Shown here: positions 26,507-41,500 of the stretch, piece by piece
Position numbering within the stretch: position 1 is the stretch's first letter
How the letters are laid out: each line of letters opens with the position of its first letter
Assembly (NCBI GenBank): GCA_030141605.1
Contig: JAQGDQ010000220.1
Location: 163,786-227,785 of the forward strand
Direction: 5' to 3'
DNA length: 64,000 bases
Origin: Tubiluchus corallicola
Lineage: Eukaryota > Priapulida > Priapulimorpha > Priapulimorphida > Tubiluchidae
The notes under the pieces: generated by a model
The model's database searches: none
Told to the model about the DNA's origin: nothing
What the model saw: only the letters and a program-made list of their open reading frames with translations
Position numbers and translations under genes: made by a program

Positions 26507-29500
26507 AGAGAGAGAGATTGAGGGACAATAAATAAGCAAATTAAGGAAAAGCCATCTTCAGCAGACTTGACATGCCACACACAAATATATTGTATCACTA
26601 CAGACAACAGGGATCTACCGACATATAGAAGGTGGCAGAATACAACCCCCCTAGCCAGCAAATGTAATTGGAACTTGTCACAAACATGCATCTTCCATTG
26701 TGACAACAGCAATTTCAAAGAACTGATTTTTTTATATAGCGAATGACACATGTTACTTCTGGTCTATAATCAAATACCACAAAACTTTCTCTGTGCAGAC
26801 TCACGTGTTATGTAAATATTTTTGCTCCCCAAACGAATCTCGGATGCAGGGGTGAGATTAAATATTAAATCTCGCACCTTGCATAATCCTGTACGCAAAA
26901 TAATATTGTCTTAATAACAATGCAACCCACCCAATTCAAGAAATTATGTTGTTACTTCGGTAGAGGTTGAGGTTTATTTAGGTTGAAAACATAAGCATTT
27001 GGGTGGTATGACATAATCAAACACAGTTTGTGTTTCTTGTAAATTTTACATGGAAATTCAGCAGGGTAAAATGATTTGGAAGACCGTCTGACAATACATC
27101 ACTTGGATTTGAGCGTTTTGATAAGGGATTAAGACGTGCAAATGTTTGGGGAAAAAGTGTTAGGTGACAATAATGTGATTATCTCAAAGTGTTACATGTT
27201 AACAGTGAATAGTTTAATTTCAAGATTTCCATGTGTGGTAAAAAACAAACTTCATTTACAAAATGGTAAAAAAAGGACTTTTAACATTAACACTGCAATT
27301 AACAAACAGAATTAAAGGGAAAGAAATGAAAATTTTAAAGTATATCCCAATAAACTTTTCATACAAAGATATATTACTTAGCATTACAAATAACTACGTA
27401 ATTTATGTTTGAAAGATCTATGTAATTAGAAAAAAAATCTTAATAATTTAAAATGTTCGTGTCACCTGGTAAAACAGTACTACATTGCCATCCCAGTGTG
27501 CAACACTGACTCACCAAAAACACATTATTAATCTAATTGACAATATAAGTAATTTAAACTTTTGCTTAATTAGCAAAGAGTGTGCTACATATGCTCTGAC
27601 TATTTTTTCAAACTACACTCAATGTTACCTAAACTTGTTTCAAGTGCTCTACCGTTAAAATGGCTGCATCTAACAGTCATCATGGGAGATTAAATTTACA
27701 AGTTTTATACAGTGTTACTGCCAATGCAAACTTTGTATACAAGTGACACAAAATTTCAAGACAAATTTTTTAAAGTGTTTTCTTGTGTTTTAAGCACAAT
27801 AATTTCCATTATTTATGGCTAACTATTATTTAGCATGTTTATTTAGCAGTTAACAAACAAGTGCAGATTTAAATGGGGCAAATTTTTGGATGCAATTAAA
27901 TTTTCATTAAGGACATGCAATTTCTTTTTATCCATGTACATACAATATATACGTGCTTTATAATGCCCTTTCCGTGTTCCGGAATATACAGTGAAAACAT
28001 ACTGCATAACTAAGAAGTTTCAAAGCCCCATTTTTAAAATACATCTTATCGTAATTCATTTCAGTCTAATTATCATGGCATTTGGCAACTTTTTGCAGCC
28101 AATTTATTAAGTTAGACTTGCCGTGTCTTGTTGTCAGCAATTAAATGCGGTAATTAAGGAATGAATTTGGGCCACAAAGAAGGCCATTCTCTTCCGTAAT
28201 ATTCCTTTAAAACTTGACGATTGTGAAAGATTTCTAACCTCTATTATGGTGTTTAATCAAATGTTTATCAATTACTGAGACAAATGTCATGTGATCACAA
28301 GAATACAAAGAACATGAAGTCATGGGTTCAACTCCCAGTGGAGAAGCAAAATTTTTCAGATTTTCTAATTTAGTTATAGCTTTTATGCATTTATTGGCTT
28401 AATTAAGATAATATATCAAACAGCAAAACATAGTGTTTCAAGTTTTCAAATCTCACAGTATCACAAAATAACAATGATCACGAGGATGATATTCAACAAG
28501 ATGGTTCCATCTATGCGAATATCCTGCAATTTCTGCACTGCAGTCTCCTGAGGGTGTTCCACTGATTGATCTCATATCTGTACCGCTTACTCATTTCATC
28601 CTACCCACCCTACACCTTCCCCGGAGAACAGCCTCCAAGATTCGAGCACGTATGACCATAGATTACGCAGAGATGTCTTGGGACATTAGTCGCTAATGCA
28701 CATCAAGGCTCCTGTTTCACTGTGCAGTTTTAAGAGCGCACGTACTTCTGATACATCAACATCAATATAGTGACAGTTGCCTGCACTAGAGGGCATTCTT
28801 AGCACAGAGGGTGCCACTTATTCATAAAAGGTGCCTCTCATGGGCATTGTTTTTCAACAGACACATGGCAGAAGGACAGGAGAGCTTGTAATATTTTTTT
28901 ACTAATATTTGTAGTAAACGTAATGTAATGTAAATGGTTTTTGTAGCAATTAATGAAGTATTTACTAAGACATTCTATGTTGTCTAATAACTGTTCAGTT
29001 ACAAAAACAAGAGATAGACACATGACGATTGAACTTAGGATAATTAGTAGCATAAATGTTTATTATAATTTCTGTGATGACTAGGAGTGAGCATAAAACG
29101 TTTGCATTCGATTCAAAGGAGTTTTTTAATTCGAATTCAATTCGAACTTAAAATTATGGATTCGAATAATTCACTACTTCCAGCAAGTAGAAATGTTCTG
29201 TCATTAAAACATTTGAAACATTATGCAATCAGCACAGCTTAGCTGCGACTTTTGCGTGCAATTTTTAAACAAATATTGCTGCAGAATAAAATCAAGTAAT
29301 ACGCATATTCTTTGCAAGGCTGCTTTTTATTAGTGATTTGAAAATTTGCTCGAGAACCAAATTTGCATTGAAAGTGAAGTCGAATTTGATTCAGAATCTT
29401 AAAATTCAATTTGACTGAAGTTCAAAAGTCAAAAATTTGATTCTTTTGAATTTGTATTCTGAAAAAATGCTCATCCTCAGAGCTGACATGCATTTAAAAG

Positions 29501-32500
29501 GTGGGAAGAATGCAAAATACATTCATATACACAAGAAAACAAATTCCTCTGAATTAGTGAAAGAACTACTACAAAATGCGCAATAGATTAACAGTTCAAG
29601 TTTTACTTAACTGAAATGAACAAATAAAAGAAAATTCGCCTAATTATGATTTCCGATATAAATGATTTAAAACAGATGAATGGAATCATTAGGAACAAGG
29701 CAGGGGTAAAAAAATAACACTTTTTGTTTTAAATACTTATTCTAACTAAAACAACTCATATTTCATAAAAGACATCAATTTAACAATGTGTACAAGAAAA
29801 AAAGAAGGATATTCAGAAAAGAACACTGATGCAGAGAATTCAAGTCTGCTTTTACGAAGTCTCCACCACCAATCGTTCTAAAGCATCAGCTGCTAATATA
29901 ATACTTGCGCTATTCCACTTTTGACGTGGCGTATAGGAACTAATATTATTCCATAAAAATGAAAAGTAACCCCTTTCCCAGTGCAGATATTTGCTTAGTG
30001 ACAGATAATTACTGTAAGGAAATATTTTGCCCTGGCATCCCGTGAAAATGCTGCATTTAAACTGCAATCTGTAACTCATGTTTATAATCGCACCACAGGG
30101 ACAACTCTCCCCCCCCTGCTCATCAAACAGCTATTGATCAATTCCCGAGTCTTTACAACCAGAGGCAAAAGCAAGAGGGAAAAATCCCGGGCATGATATT
30201 TCAACAAATGCTGAGGACATTCGCCGTGAGCTTCTTGCTTATGACATTATGTACGTCTGAATGCCCCGTGATGGGCACATGATTTACTCCATAGTGGAAG
30301 CTGATACGTGAGCAGTGCAAATTAGAGCAATTTATATTCCAAACAGGTATAATATTAGATATGCCGGCTCGTGTTGACAGAGCAGATGTTATAATGGAAT
30401 TATATCGGCTCAAGTGGCAACGTCTCTGAAAGTGTTTCGCTGTCCCCCCGCATCTTCGTTTGCATTTTAAAAACGTTATGCTTGAGTTATTGTTTGAGGC
30501 AATGCGCACATCAGCATTTCGCGTAGCAAAAGCGCAAAGCCAATAAACATACTTTGCATAATCCACTCAGCTGAATGGGTCGGATTATGGCTCTTTTTAA
30601 GTTTCAAAAATCCCCTAAAAGCCCAATTCTCGCGCTAAACATACACAAGCGACGTGTTTTCATAATAACCGGAAGGTGAGCTTATCCAACGAGGCGTTAA
30701 TCCCACAAAAAGCGGTCACAGTTAAAGAATTTCTATTCTGCCGCATGACTTTGGCTAGAAATCCAATTGGAGCGCTAAATTGTTGTAATCTGTAAAATCA
30801 ACTACGGGAAAATACAGGCAGCAACAACAACCGCTAGAGGGCGTACCAGTTTGATAATAAGACCCAAAGACCAGGTGAAACTGTTTCCTTTCGAGCCTAA
30901 ACAGGCGAAGGGAATAATAGCAGGGAGCACTATTAATCAATCAACCTGTACAAAAGGGGCAGTATTAATGAATCACCCTGTATAAAGGAAGCATTAAAGC
31001 TGTTAGGTTTTGTCATGGGAAAGCTCGCATAATTTTACTGGTCTATTAAGTAAAAATATAACAATGCTTGCTATCCAAACACACAACTTTTCTCACGGCT
31101 GTCAGCATTTTTACCAGACAGGAATAAATAGCCCAGTCATTTCGCTGCTTGGGGTAAGTAATCGTCCAACCAGATGTCAGCGTCACGTCCGGTGATAATA
31201 AATCGTCCAATTAGATATAGACATGTATGCAAGTATTAAATTATCTTATAAACAGGCAGCATTTTTGGCTAACATAACGAAACTGTCTGGTCAGATATCC
31301 ACATTAGTGTTTTGTATTATAAAGTGACCTAGAAATTCTGATGCTGAATTCCTTCACAGTGAAGGTATTTACGCTCATCTTACCTGTAAGAGAAGCAGAT
31401 TTTTCGTTTAACATCAACACTTGCGTTAAAATCTCTAAATGCAGAAAGAACTGCAAATTGTTGATCTCTTTGCGAAATCGCGCAAAGAAAATTATTATTA
31501 TTACACACAAAAGCTCATCCAATCAGATTTGCTCACACAATAGCTCATCCAATCAGCTTTTGTCACATACCTGCTGTGTTTCCACATTGAATGAATGAAA
31601 GTTATAGTCGTAGGTTAGCTCCTCATCAGGTTTAATATCCCGTAGAGCGAATAGGCACATCCGGTACATCCCATTCACAGACCTGCAAGAAATGTCACTA
31701 TACATTTGCAGTTTGAAGATCTGCAAGCCAATATTCAGTACTCAAAGACAAGACCTGGTTAAATAAGCTGTTATGGAAGGACCAGAACTTGGCTTATTGC
31801 TTACGATAAACCTCTAAGTTGTCCAAGGAAAGATACTAAACCGACATAAGTGTCTTACCCATGCTCGGCCTTGGTAGTCACCCAAACACTTTCTATACAG
31901 ACGTGGTGCTGCTTAATTTCACAGCTACTAAAACACAGACCTTGACTACTCAGAAAACTTCTTTCTGTTTGGTTATGACAACACGCCTTGATATATTTTC
32001 AAATTTTAAACCATAAAGTATTATTAAAGGGGGAGAAAAGGGAATTTTACAGTATAACCTAAGGAACTTTCAATACAGCTTAGCGTTACACTAACCTGTT
32101 TGAAAGACTTACATAACTGGAAAAGAAAATTCTTAATAATTTAAAATATTTGTGCCACCTAGTAAAACAGCACTGCATTACTATCACAGTGTGCACCACT
32201 GATTCACCAAAAACACATCATTGATCGTACTGACAATAAAAAGCAATTTAAACTTTTACTGAGTTAGCAAGTGTGTGCTACAAATACTCGATTATTTTTC
32301 CATACTTTGATTATTTTTTAATACTTTACTCAAAACATTATCTAAACTTGTTTCTAACGACTTACCATTAAAATGGATGTGCCCCAGGAATTTAAATTTG
32401 CAAGTTTTATACAGTGTTACTGCTAATGCAGCTCCCTCATGCAATAAGACAGCATGTAAGTGAAACAAAATTTCACAAGACAGTTCTGTATTTCAAACTG

Positions 32501-35500
32501 GTGGAGGATCAGTGCTGTGCTTAGCAGATCATTTAAACATCACAATATTGATCCACGCAGTAAAATACGTTACCAGCCATTTAAGTCACTTTGTGTGATT
32601 GTTTCAAGCTTGGACACTAATTAAATCCTTCTCAATTATCAATTAATTATTAAGTAAAGAAAAAATGTTAAATAATTAAATACAATTAAAACCATTTGAG
32701 ACAAAAGTACAGTAATGCCTTATGTAAAGTGGCAGACGTATAACTGAAGCTGAACTTGATTAAAATTATGATTATTATTTTTATTATTATTATTAAATAC
32801 TTCAAACAAACTGCAGTCACTGGTAAACTGTCAGTCATTCAACCAGGCAGCCAATCAGAGTCCGTGTTCTAAATGACCTGGTCAGATTTCTGAAATCTAT
32901 ATAGGGATAGCATCAGCAAATATATTAGCACTGAAGTTATTGGTGCCTAGCGTATACATTACGGTGAAAAGGAAGGAAAAGAATATTCCTGGATAAACCG
33001 CTAAACAAACACCAACGTGCAAGGAAGAGATAATGCCTGATATTAAAGTCACCACAAAAGAACTAATGCCTGGTTGTGTTGCACAGTCAACCACAGGCGG
33101 AACTTATTTAAATAAACTCAAGCTGGATTATCCCATAGCAATCGACATGATAATGAGACATATTTGGTGAAATTATGAGAAGAGGGCTGAAATTCAATCA
33201 AAAAAATGAATGAATGAATGAGTGAGTGAAAAAATGAATAAATAAATAAGCAAATAAATAAATAAAAAAATCAACAAACAAACAAAAATAATAAATTGTT
33301 AACAAACAAACAAACAATCATAGAATCAAAACAGAAATGAAAGACAGCAACATTTGTACACATAATGCAAAAAGTGCACAATAGACACAAGAACAGACAG
33401 TCGTTGATGTCACAGTGCACTAGATGGATAGTAAAGGTACATTCATTTCTCAAAAGCTCATAGGATAACACATGTCAAAGAAGGTTAAGCAGCAGATACT
33501 GGAAGTCAATTTAAAATTACAGTGTAATATGTGCCCAGGTACAAAATTTTGCAACTGAGATGCTTGCCTCGCAAATAAAAGCATTTAATAAGCTAAAATA
33601 AAGCGCTTACACTTAGCATTTCTATAATTTATCACTCAGTATGCTAAAGACGTGAAACTTGTCTGTAAATTTGCCAAAGAGGTTGACATCATAGCAAATG
33701 TCTACATCTGTTGATACCCACCCTAGCACTAATAACACAAATACAGTGCTATAAATAAATAAATAAAACCATTAAAACATTCTGCAGTTATAAATGTGTC
33801 TACTTCACTGTATTCCAACCATAAAATAACTTTTGTGAACGCTTGAAAAATGCGGGTTTAGAATTATCATTCTGCGTGTGTCCCAGAGCACAGCAGTCCG
33901 GCAATCGAGCACCTATAAACGGCGTATCGGGTATGCTAAAGCAAAACAAAGTAATATTCAGGCCGTGAGATATAAAAACTATGACGTATAATGATGCAGT
34001 CGATCATCATAACATGGATTTAAGAAAAACCTTTTTGATCGAATATCGCTTGGGGCAATATAAAAATCTGGCACTGATAGATTTGTCATCAGTCTTTGGC
34101 ATGCCTCAGGGCTGCTTTTGAGGCCCAATTTATATAAGCCTCGCAACACATGTTTGTGAATTACAAAACTAATCAACAAGCTAACCTTTGAACTGCCCGC
34201 TTCCTGATTCTGTAATTGTCAGCAAAGCAGTCACTACTGTGCTCTAAAACTGTAACTTGTTTTTAATTTTAACTAATTCTAAATCACACCGTTAATCATG
34301 ATTTACACGATGAATCGACTTGAAATTGACTAAATGGTCTGATAAGTAAATTTGTCTGAACCTACTGTACTGAAACGATGATATTATGTTGAATGCTTCT
34401 TGCTAGGGAGGCACTACATTAATCTGCCCAAATTTTGAAAAGTTTTTTAATTTCTGATAAAAGGAAAGAAAAGGGAATTTTAAAGTACAGCCCAAGAACT
34501 TTCCATACAAAGTTATATTACTTCACATTACGCCTACCTGTATGAAAAACTTATGTAATTAGAAAAGGAAATTTATATTTTAAAATATTTGTGTCACCTG
34601 GTAAAACAGTAGTACATCGCCATCCTAGTGTGCACAACTGATTCACCAAAAAAAACACACACATTATTGATCTTACTGATAAGATAAAGTAATTTAACTT
34701 TAGTGAAGCGTGTGCTACGAATGCTCTGATTATTTTTCAAACTTTAAGCAATGTTGTTTAAAATTGTTTCAAGCGACTTACTGTTAAAACGAATATGTCT
34801 AATGGTTACTGTGTGAGTTTAAATTTACTAGTTTTGTACAATGTTACTGCTAATGCAAACTGCATGCAATAAGACAGTATGTAAGTGATACAGAATTTCA
34901 AAACGATTTTTTAAGCTTTATTTATGAGTGTTTTCTTGCGCTTTAAGTCTTTGCTACTCTTTGTGTAATTAAGTATTAAGCCGTGTAATAAGTAACCCAA
35001 TCATTAATTGGTAGTAATCAATCAATCAAAAGTGCAAATCAAACGTGTGAACAACTGTTTGCATACATTTTAAGCGTCTTACTTTCCTAATGGCCACTTT
35101 TTACGTAGCCAGCAGACAAACAAACCAAGGGCCCTCTGGCTTCCTTCAAGGAAAGAAAAAAGAAAAAGAAATTTTGAGTAGACTTTGAACTGATTGAGTT
35201 CATTAAACCACTTTCTTCAGACAATAAAGGGAACAGAATAAAAAACTATTGTCACTCACCATTTCTGCATCTCGCAATTCGGTTCACACGAATGGTTGAC
35301 AAAACGTCCCTCTGCACCGTAACGGTAGCCGTCGATATACAGGCCACTGTCCAAGTTGAGGCAGTAGTGATGCGGGGAGTTATGATAGAGTTCCGTCATT
35401 CTTCTCCGAAATTCTCGTTCACTCACGACCTCTCCGAGGTACTCCAGGATAAAATCACCTGCAAATAAAGAACAATTAGCCAAGCATGTGATTAGGTAAC

Positions 35501-38500
35501 CTTGAGAATGCTAAAGGATTAAGCTGGTAAGAAAGAGCACTCGCCCGCGCATAAAAATATCAATGTAATGCAGATTTATTGCTCTTAAAGCTAATCTTTC
35601 GGTAGTTATAGGGGATTTAGAAAGTAAGAAGGACGAGAAATGTTATCAAAGAAAACTTAGAGCTGCTCTGTCTTAAGTAATCAACAATTTAACAATGGAA
35701 ATGCAAAGACGTCTCATTCACAGTGCATGACAGACTAGCTCACACTGTACTTCTGCAAATAAATGTATGCACATTTTTGCAATGTCATAAAAAGCACTCC
35801 CATATTCATTCTTATGCACATGATTTCACTAACCCCATCTCTCTACTAATTCCTATCTCATGCACTCCATCATTCCATCGTTTTTTTACATTCCCTTTTT
35901 TGTATCACAAAACCTACACTGTTAACTGCATCACAGTCGAATAAGCAATGCTTCTTGACTATAATGCAAGCAACAATTCATGTACATATTATGCCATATT
36001 TATTTTATTCTAATGTTACGATAATTATAAAATTCTATGTATATAATATCATATCAAGTTTCGTTATGTATTGTATTGTTGTTTGGTGTTGACGTAAAGA
36101 AATAAAAAAATCTGAAATATAAATACGTTAACAACGTTAAAGCACATTAACAAGAATAGGAAATCGAGTTTATTACAAATTATAAATACATTTATTTAAT
36201 TATTAAACACTTTTTTGTAGTGGGTCCATATTTGAAAAATGCAACTAATTTCAAAGCCATTTGAGAAGTGTGACATCACAGTTACGTTAGCTTACAGTAA
36301 AGCAGTGTACTGTGTCACTTTCGGCAATATTTATTGTGTCCCTAATCAAATAATAAATCAGCCAGGGCATCCGGTGTGCAACCATTTCATTTGATTGCAA
36401 AGCTATACATTAGTCAGCTTTAATTTCCATTGGTTGTGGCAGCTGTTATGCTGTTTTCTCCGTGGGACCGTAATGATCACTTTAACAATAACAATTGGAA
36501 ACTGAAGCTGAGGTCTTCTTTATTAGCTATTGGATGCATTTTTGTCAGTGTAGCATTGCTTATCACAACGATTATCCTTTGCCTTTCCATTACCATCCCT
36601 CCTTTCCTTAGCTTTTTCATATCTGACCCTTTCGTTTTTTGTTTTTTCCTTTTCTTTTTTTCCGAGGTGGCCATGGCAAAATGCAGTGGTATCGCAATGC
36701 CAAGGTCTCCTCGGTTTAATTTGTTATTAATTCTTGTTATTATTTATCTCCTGTTTTTATATGGAATAAATTCTAAAATAAAGGTTTAAATTCAAATTCA
36801 AATTGAAAAATTATTAGTTAGTTTAACATGTGTCTATTTTTCTAATAGTTTTCAAGAATATTTATGTTCAATTGTAATTAATAAACTTGTAACTCGAAAT
36901 TTGATGTAAAACACTGTCACTTATCCTACCAAGATGCAAGATTGCAAAATTTAACTTCAAAAATGGAAGTAAAAAGGAAACAAGGAATGATGCTCTGGAC
37001 ATTTGGCATTCACGGGGGTGAAGAGTAACTTCTCTAATTTATAAATCATTTCGATATAAAATGTTTTTAACACAAACATACGTATGAGCTTATTAAAGTT
37101 GTTTTCCCCATGCTATCGGGAATGGACCTAATACACATTGGCCAATTTTTTTTACCTGGAAATTTTACAGAAAAAATCTTTTGATAGAAGAAACATCATC
37201 AACAAATTTAAATCATGCCACAGAAAAGCAAAATTAGCCATTTGCTAAACATTAGTTCTCGGAGAATTTTTTTTTATTTCATTTGGTACTTTAGTACCTC
37301 AATGCTTATATCTAAGGTGGTCCATATTATCATTACGTGCATGTTACTTCGACAAACCCGCTTGCTTGGTTGAAGAACTAGCGGTACCATTTTAAAATCT
37401 TTGGTATGGCTCAGTCAGAGTTAAACTTGTGACTTCCCTGGTGAAAAGTGAGCACGCTACTATTGAGTTACAGTTAGTGAGTGCATGGCCTAACATGAAT
37501 ACAAAACACATGACAACATGTATATGAGAACATGGCCAAACATGAATATGAAACATATGAGAACATGGTCTCACTAGAGTACAAAACATATAAAAACATG
37601 GCCTAACATGAATACAAAACATATGAAACCATGGTCCTACTGAATACAAAACATATAAGAATATGGCCTAATTGAATATAAAATATAGGTGAACGTGGCC
37701 TAATTGAATACAAAACATAGGAGACTGTATTAGCAATTAACCTTCTTTAATAGGTACATGAGTCCTAATTCCAAAACCCCTATCATTGGTAACAAACTTT
37801 TCCAGGTTTGGAGTCCAGTCGTGCTTTTGTATGCGCTGATTTGAACACTGGTCTCCGCAAGGGCACAGAGCGGGCGTGCATTCGGTGTACATGATCCTGT
37901 AAAGTGATTACAAACACGATTAAACATTTATTAGTTTGAACGAGGGAAGAAAACACCTTTGTAAAGTTGCTTGCTGGGCAGACTGTGTGCTTAAAATGTA
38001 TAGTACAAACAAGCAGCAGTAATTTTCCCAGGAAAACAGCAAATGCCATCGAGTCTGAGGACAAAAAAACGCAACAACGGCTAATAAATTTTCACGCTGC
38101 ATGGGAACAAAGGCAGATAAACAAGAAAATCTAATTCCAACACACTTGCCCACGAGAAAGAAAGCCCAAACGAACGGTAATCAGAAAATTACATTGCAAA
38201 ATGCCGGCAGGCACAGCATTAGAGCTGAACGTTTGCATGTATAACAAAAGTCTGAACTTTCTTTTTTTTAATATAAAGATACGTTACACGATAATGCAGT
38301 GTACATGTACCTCAACGCTTCAAATCTTATTAGCGAGTAACGAGTATAGTACACATACTCCAAACAATATCAGTCTGTAATTCTAAAAGCTAGTTTGTAA
38401 TTTTCACAAGCTTTCAGTACAAGTTTGCTACTTTAGTGTATTCTAAAATAAATGAAATGCAGATTTTTTTTGCAATGGTGGTATATGGCATGTGAACAAT

Positions 38501-41500
38501 AGCAAATCTCTCAACAATCTGTAGTGAAAATAACTACATCAATGTAATGAAATTATAAATTTTTTGTATGCATTTAGGTTGCCACATGTGAAAGAATGTC
38601 ATTTGCTGCCAAAGAAAAAATTTCGATGGTGAATGATGGAAAGCTGCTCGATGTTTCTTACCTGTTAAGACAATCCTCTCCACAAGCTTTCTCTTTACTA
38701 CCTGGTGGAGGTATTTTGCACGTACAAGTTTGAGGCTCATACTGGGATGTCGGTTTCACATCAACATACACATCTGAAAATAATAAAACCAAATTGGACA
38801 TCGTGTTAGGAAATAGATCAAAATGTGGGCCATTTGATCTTGCCTAAAAATTATCAAGTGTAAGTAACAAGAATGTCAAAAATATTAGCACATCTAATAA
38901 GCTACTAATTATGGCTTTTATTGTCACAAAATTAAAGACATTTAAATTTCAATTTGTTTAGCCAATCATGCGGTCTCATAAAACAAGCGTACTAGAATTT
39001 TATTTTATTGTTAATGAAATTACACTAATTTAAGTTTTAATTAGTCATTAAGCGATAAATAATTACTACAAAACACAGTGTTATTAGAGACAGTGATTGC
39101 CGACACCATACTGAAATTTTTTACTGACATTTAAACACTTTTTGTGGACTACTTGTAAGTATAAAAAATTCAATAAAAGTGACATGGGCTAGCTTTTGTA
39201 AGCCAACACAACACCAAGTGAGTATCAGCTGTGTAATAAGCAAAATTTCTATGAAAAGGAGATATAAAATGATTTACCGGTTATTGAATTTGACAAGCTT
39301 TGAAAAGTAAAGTGTCACAAATATTTCTTCTATGTCAAGGTTTGGTCACAGAGTCTTTCTCAGGATTAAACAATAAACAATGACATTGGAATGTAATAAA
39401 GACATTACTAAGATAGGTATGCGATGATCGGCGAGTGAAAAAGCCGTTTCGTCCATCGTGAAACAGTGTCGACATGACCATTAAATCACACATACCTGAA
39501 GGATGCGTTTTATTGTCGTCACAAGTCAATAAATATACGACAATTACTTTATCCAGCCTCGAATTAACCGGTTTAGTTCAGGCGTTCGTCAGAAATGACG
39601 GAGATTTTTACGCAGCGTAACTGGTTTATGGAGGCACTTTTAGCCATCTTGCCAAGGTTTAAGTGCAAAGAAAAGAGAATTGGGCAAAATACTTACTGGA
39701 GCGGATCTTTTTGTACTTGGAGTTCGAACCAGTGTTCCGAGATGGAAGCTGAAAAAAGGCAAACAAGTTAGTATTCCATCTAACACACGAGGAAAAGAAA
39801 GATGAAAATTCTCAATAACAGGATCTAGTGACTATTACAACAAAACTCACAAGCAGGAGTCAGGCAGTCACAGAATTAATAATTTTAATTTAAAGCAAAT
39901 AATAATGATTTTTCATATCCTATATCATTTCGAAGTATGGTAAAAAGTACACACTTTAACACGTCTAGTAAACCAAAGCATTTACGATAATTATATAGCG
40001 GGTTAAAAACTTAATTAATGGCCGGCGAGCCCTACTAGTGATTACATCACAACTGAACATAATTTTCAACAGCACAAACATTCAGTGAACGTGTCCAATA
40101 TGTGTGCACAAAAGCGAAAATTGAACTACAGTGCTACTGCCAATGTACATCTTCAAATGTCAAGTTTACAGCCCTGCTCATTCACATGCCCTTGAACCTG
40201 AGCACTATGTCACAAATGAACACCTCTGAACTGTGACAGGTACAAGGCCTGTTTTTTGTGTAACGCGTTTCCGAGATGCAGACACTAATACCCATGTAAC
40301 TAGCAAATGGCAAAATGCACCTAACAGCAAAGATCTAGTGCTAATGCAAAATTACGTTTCTGTTTTAATAACTCTTTTGCATAAGTCATTCTTGAAAAAA
40401 TAGTATGTTCCTTTTCAATATTTTACATGCCAGATTGTTTTGAGCTATAGCTTAAGATTCTGTCTGGTATTTCCTTAAGAAAACGAAATAAAGAAGACGG
40501 GCACTAAAGTCTGCATTTTGGTAACGCACTACATAGAAAACAGGTGCTACACTTCTCAGTTCAGGCCTGTTCATTTATGATGCAATACACACGTTTGAGA
40601 GCTCATGTGTGAGCACAGCGGTAAATTAAAAATTCCAATTATTATCTTAAAATTTGCCGAGTTTTAGTACAACACATTGAATCTCTTACAGTAGCACTGT
40701 ACTTCAATTTTCGCTTTCGCAAACATGTTCAACACGCTCATGGAATGTTTGTGCTGCAGAAAATTTTGTTCGTTTATGACGTTACCACTAGCTGTATTCA
40801 CCTGCCGTTAAGTAAGTTTTTAACCTATTATTTAATTATCAGAAATGCTTTGGTATATGTGTTAAAATGGATAAATTTTTTCCGTACTTCAGAATAGGGT
40901 AGGATATGAAAAATCGTCCAGTTTTGCTTTAAACACATTTTTCCACCAGGTTAACCCATATAAATACATTTAAAGTTTTGTGATGAAACATATGCTTCAA
41001 CTTTGGGATATGGTACAGACAGCCGCGCCTAAACTGCTACATTCGGGACCAAAAACCACACACTTAGTGAAAACTATCGCAGCATAATATCCACGTCTAA
41101 CATTATTTGCCCAGCACAGAGAAAACGTCCAATTATTAGGACAGCCAATAACTTTATTAGCCAGTATACAATAGCCATATTACACCAACTGTGGTGCTAA
41201 TTAAGCAGATTATTGACTTTGACAAGGCAGAACAAGCCAAACCATGGGCCAATTAAGAATGCATACACAAGGCCAATTTCATTCATTAAAACCTAAGCCC
41301 ATATAGTAGTAATAATAATAGGCTGGTTTGCATAGTCAGGCTATGAATTGTTTGAATTGTTAGGAAACAGAATTTTAAAACATTTAAATAATATAATTTG
41401 GTTAAATTTTTGAAAAAAGGACATCTTATAGGGTGTACTGGGGTAATGTCGGTCACATTTAAATTTTTCCAATGATTTACTTTGTATTTGGATTAATATT

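Larger units (their letters stand above)
21785..31570 (-). other. ASH1 intron 6 (9.8 kb)
   Basis: The largest intron seen, between the end-of-SET exon and the post-SET exon. It holds a CAA/CAG-rich tract (about 22150-22260), a family E repeat (23230-23540), a GA array (26365-26515), a family B copy (27300-27800), a family D MITE (29084-29476) and non-repetitive islands at 23630-23870, 25590-25940 and 30180-30960 that look like regulatory elements. No extra exon recognised. Confidence 0.6.

Noticed and set aside
26275-26751. 158-codon open frame rich in Ser-Leu
   Set aside because: It is the translation of the GA microsatellite on the opposite strand; no start context, no splice sites and no domain.
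36430-36789. 119-codon hydrophobic open frame
   Set aside because: T-rich sequence near a retrotransposon-like 3' end; no recognisable family and no conserved motif.
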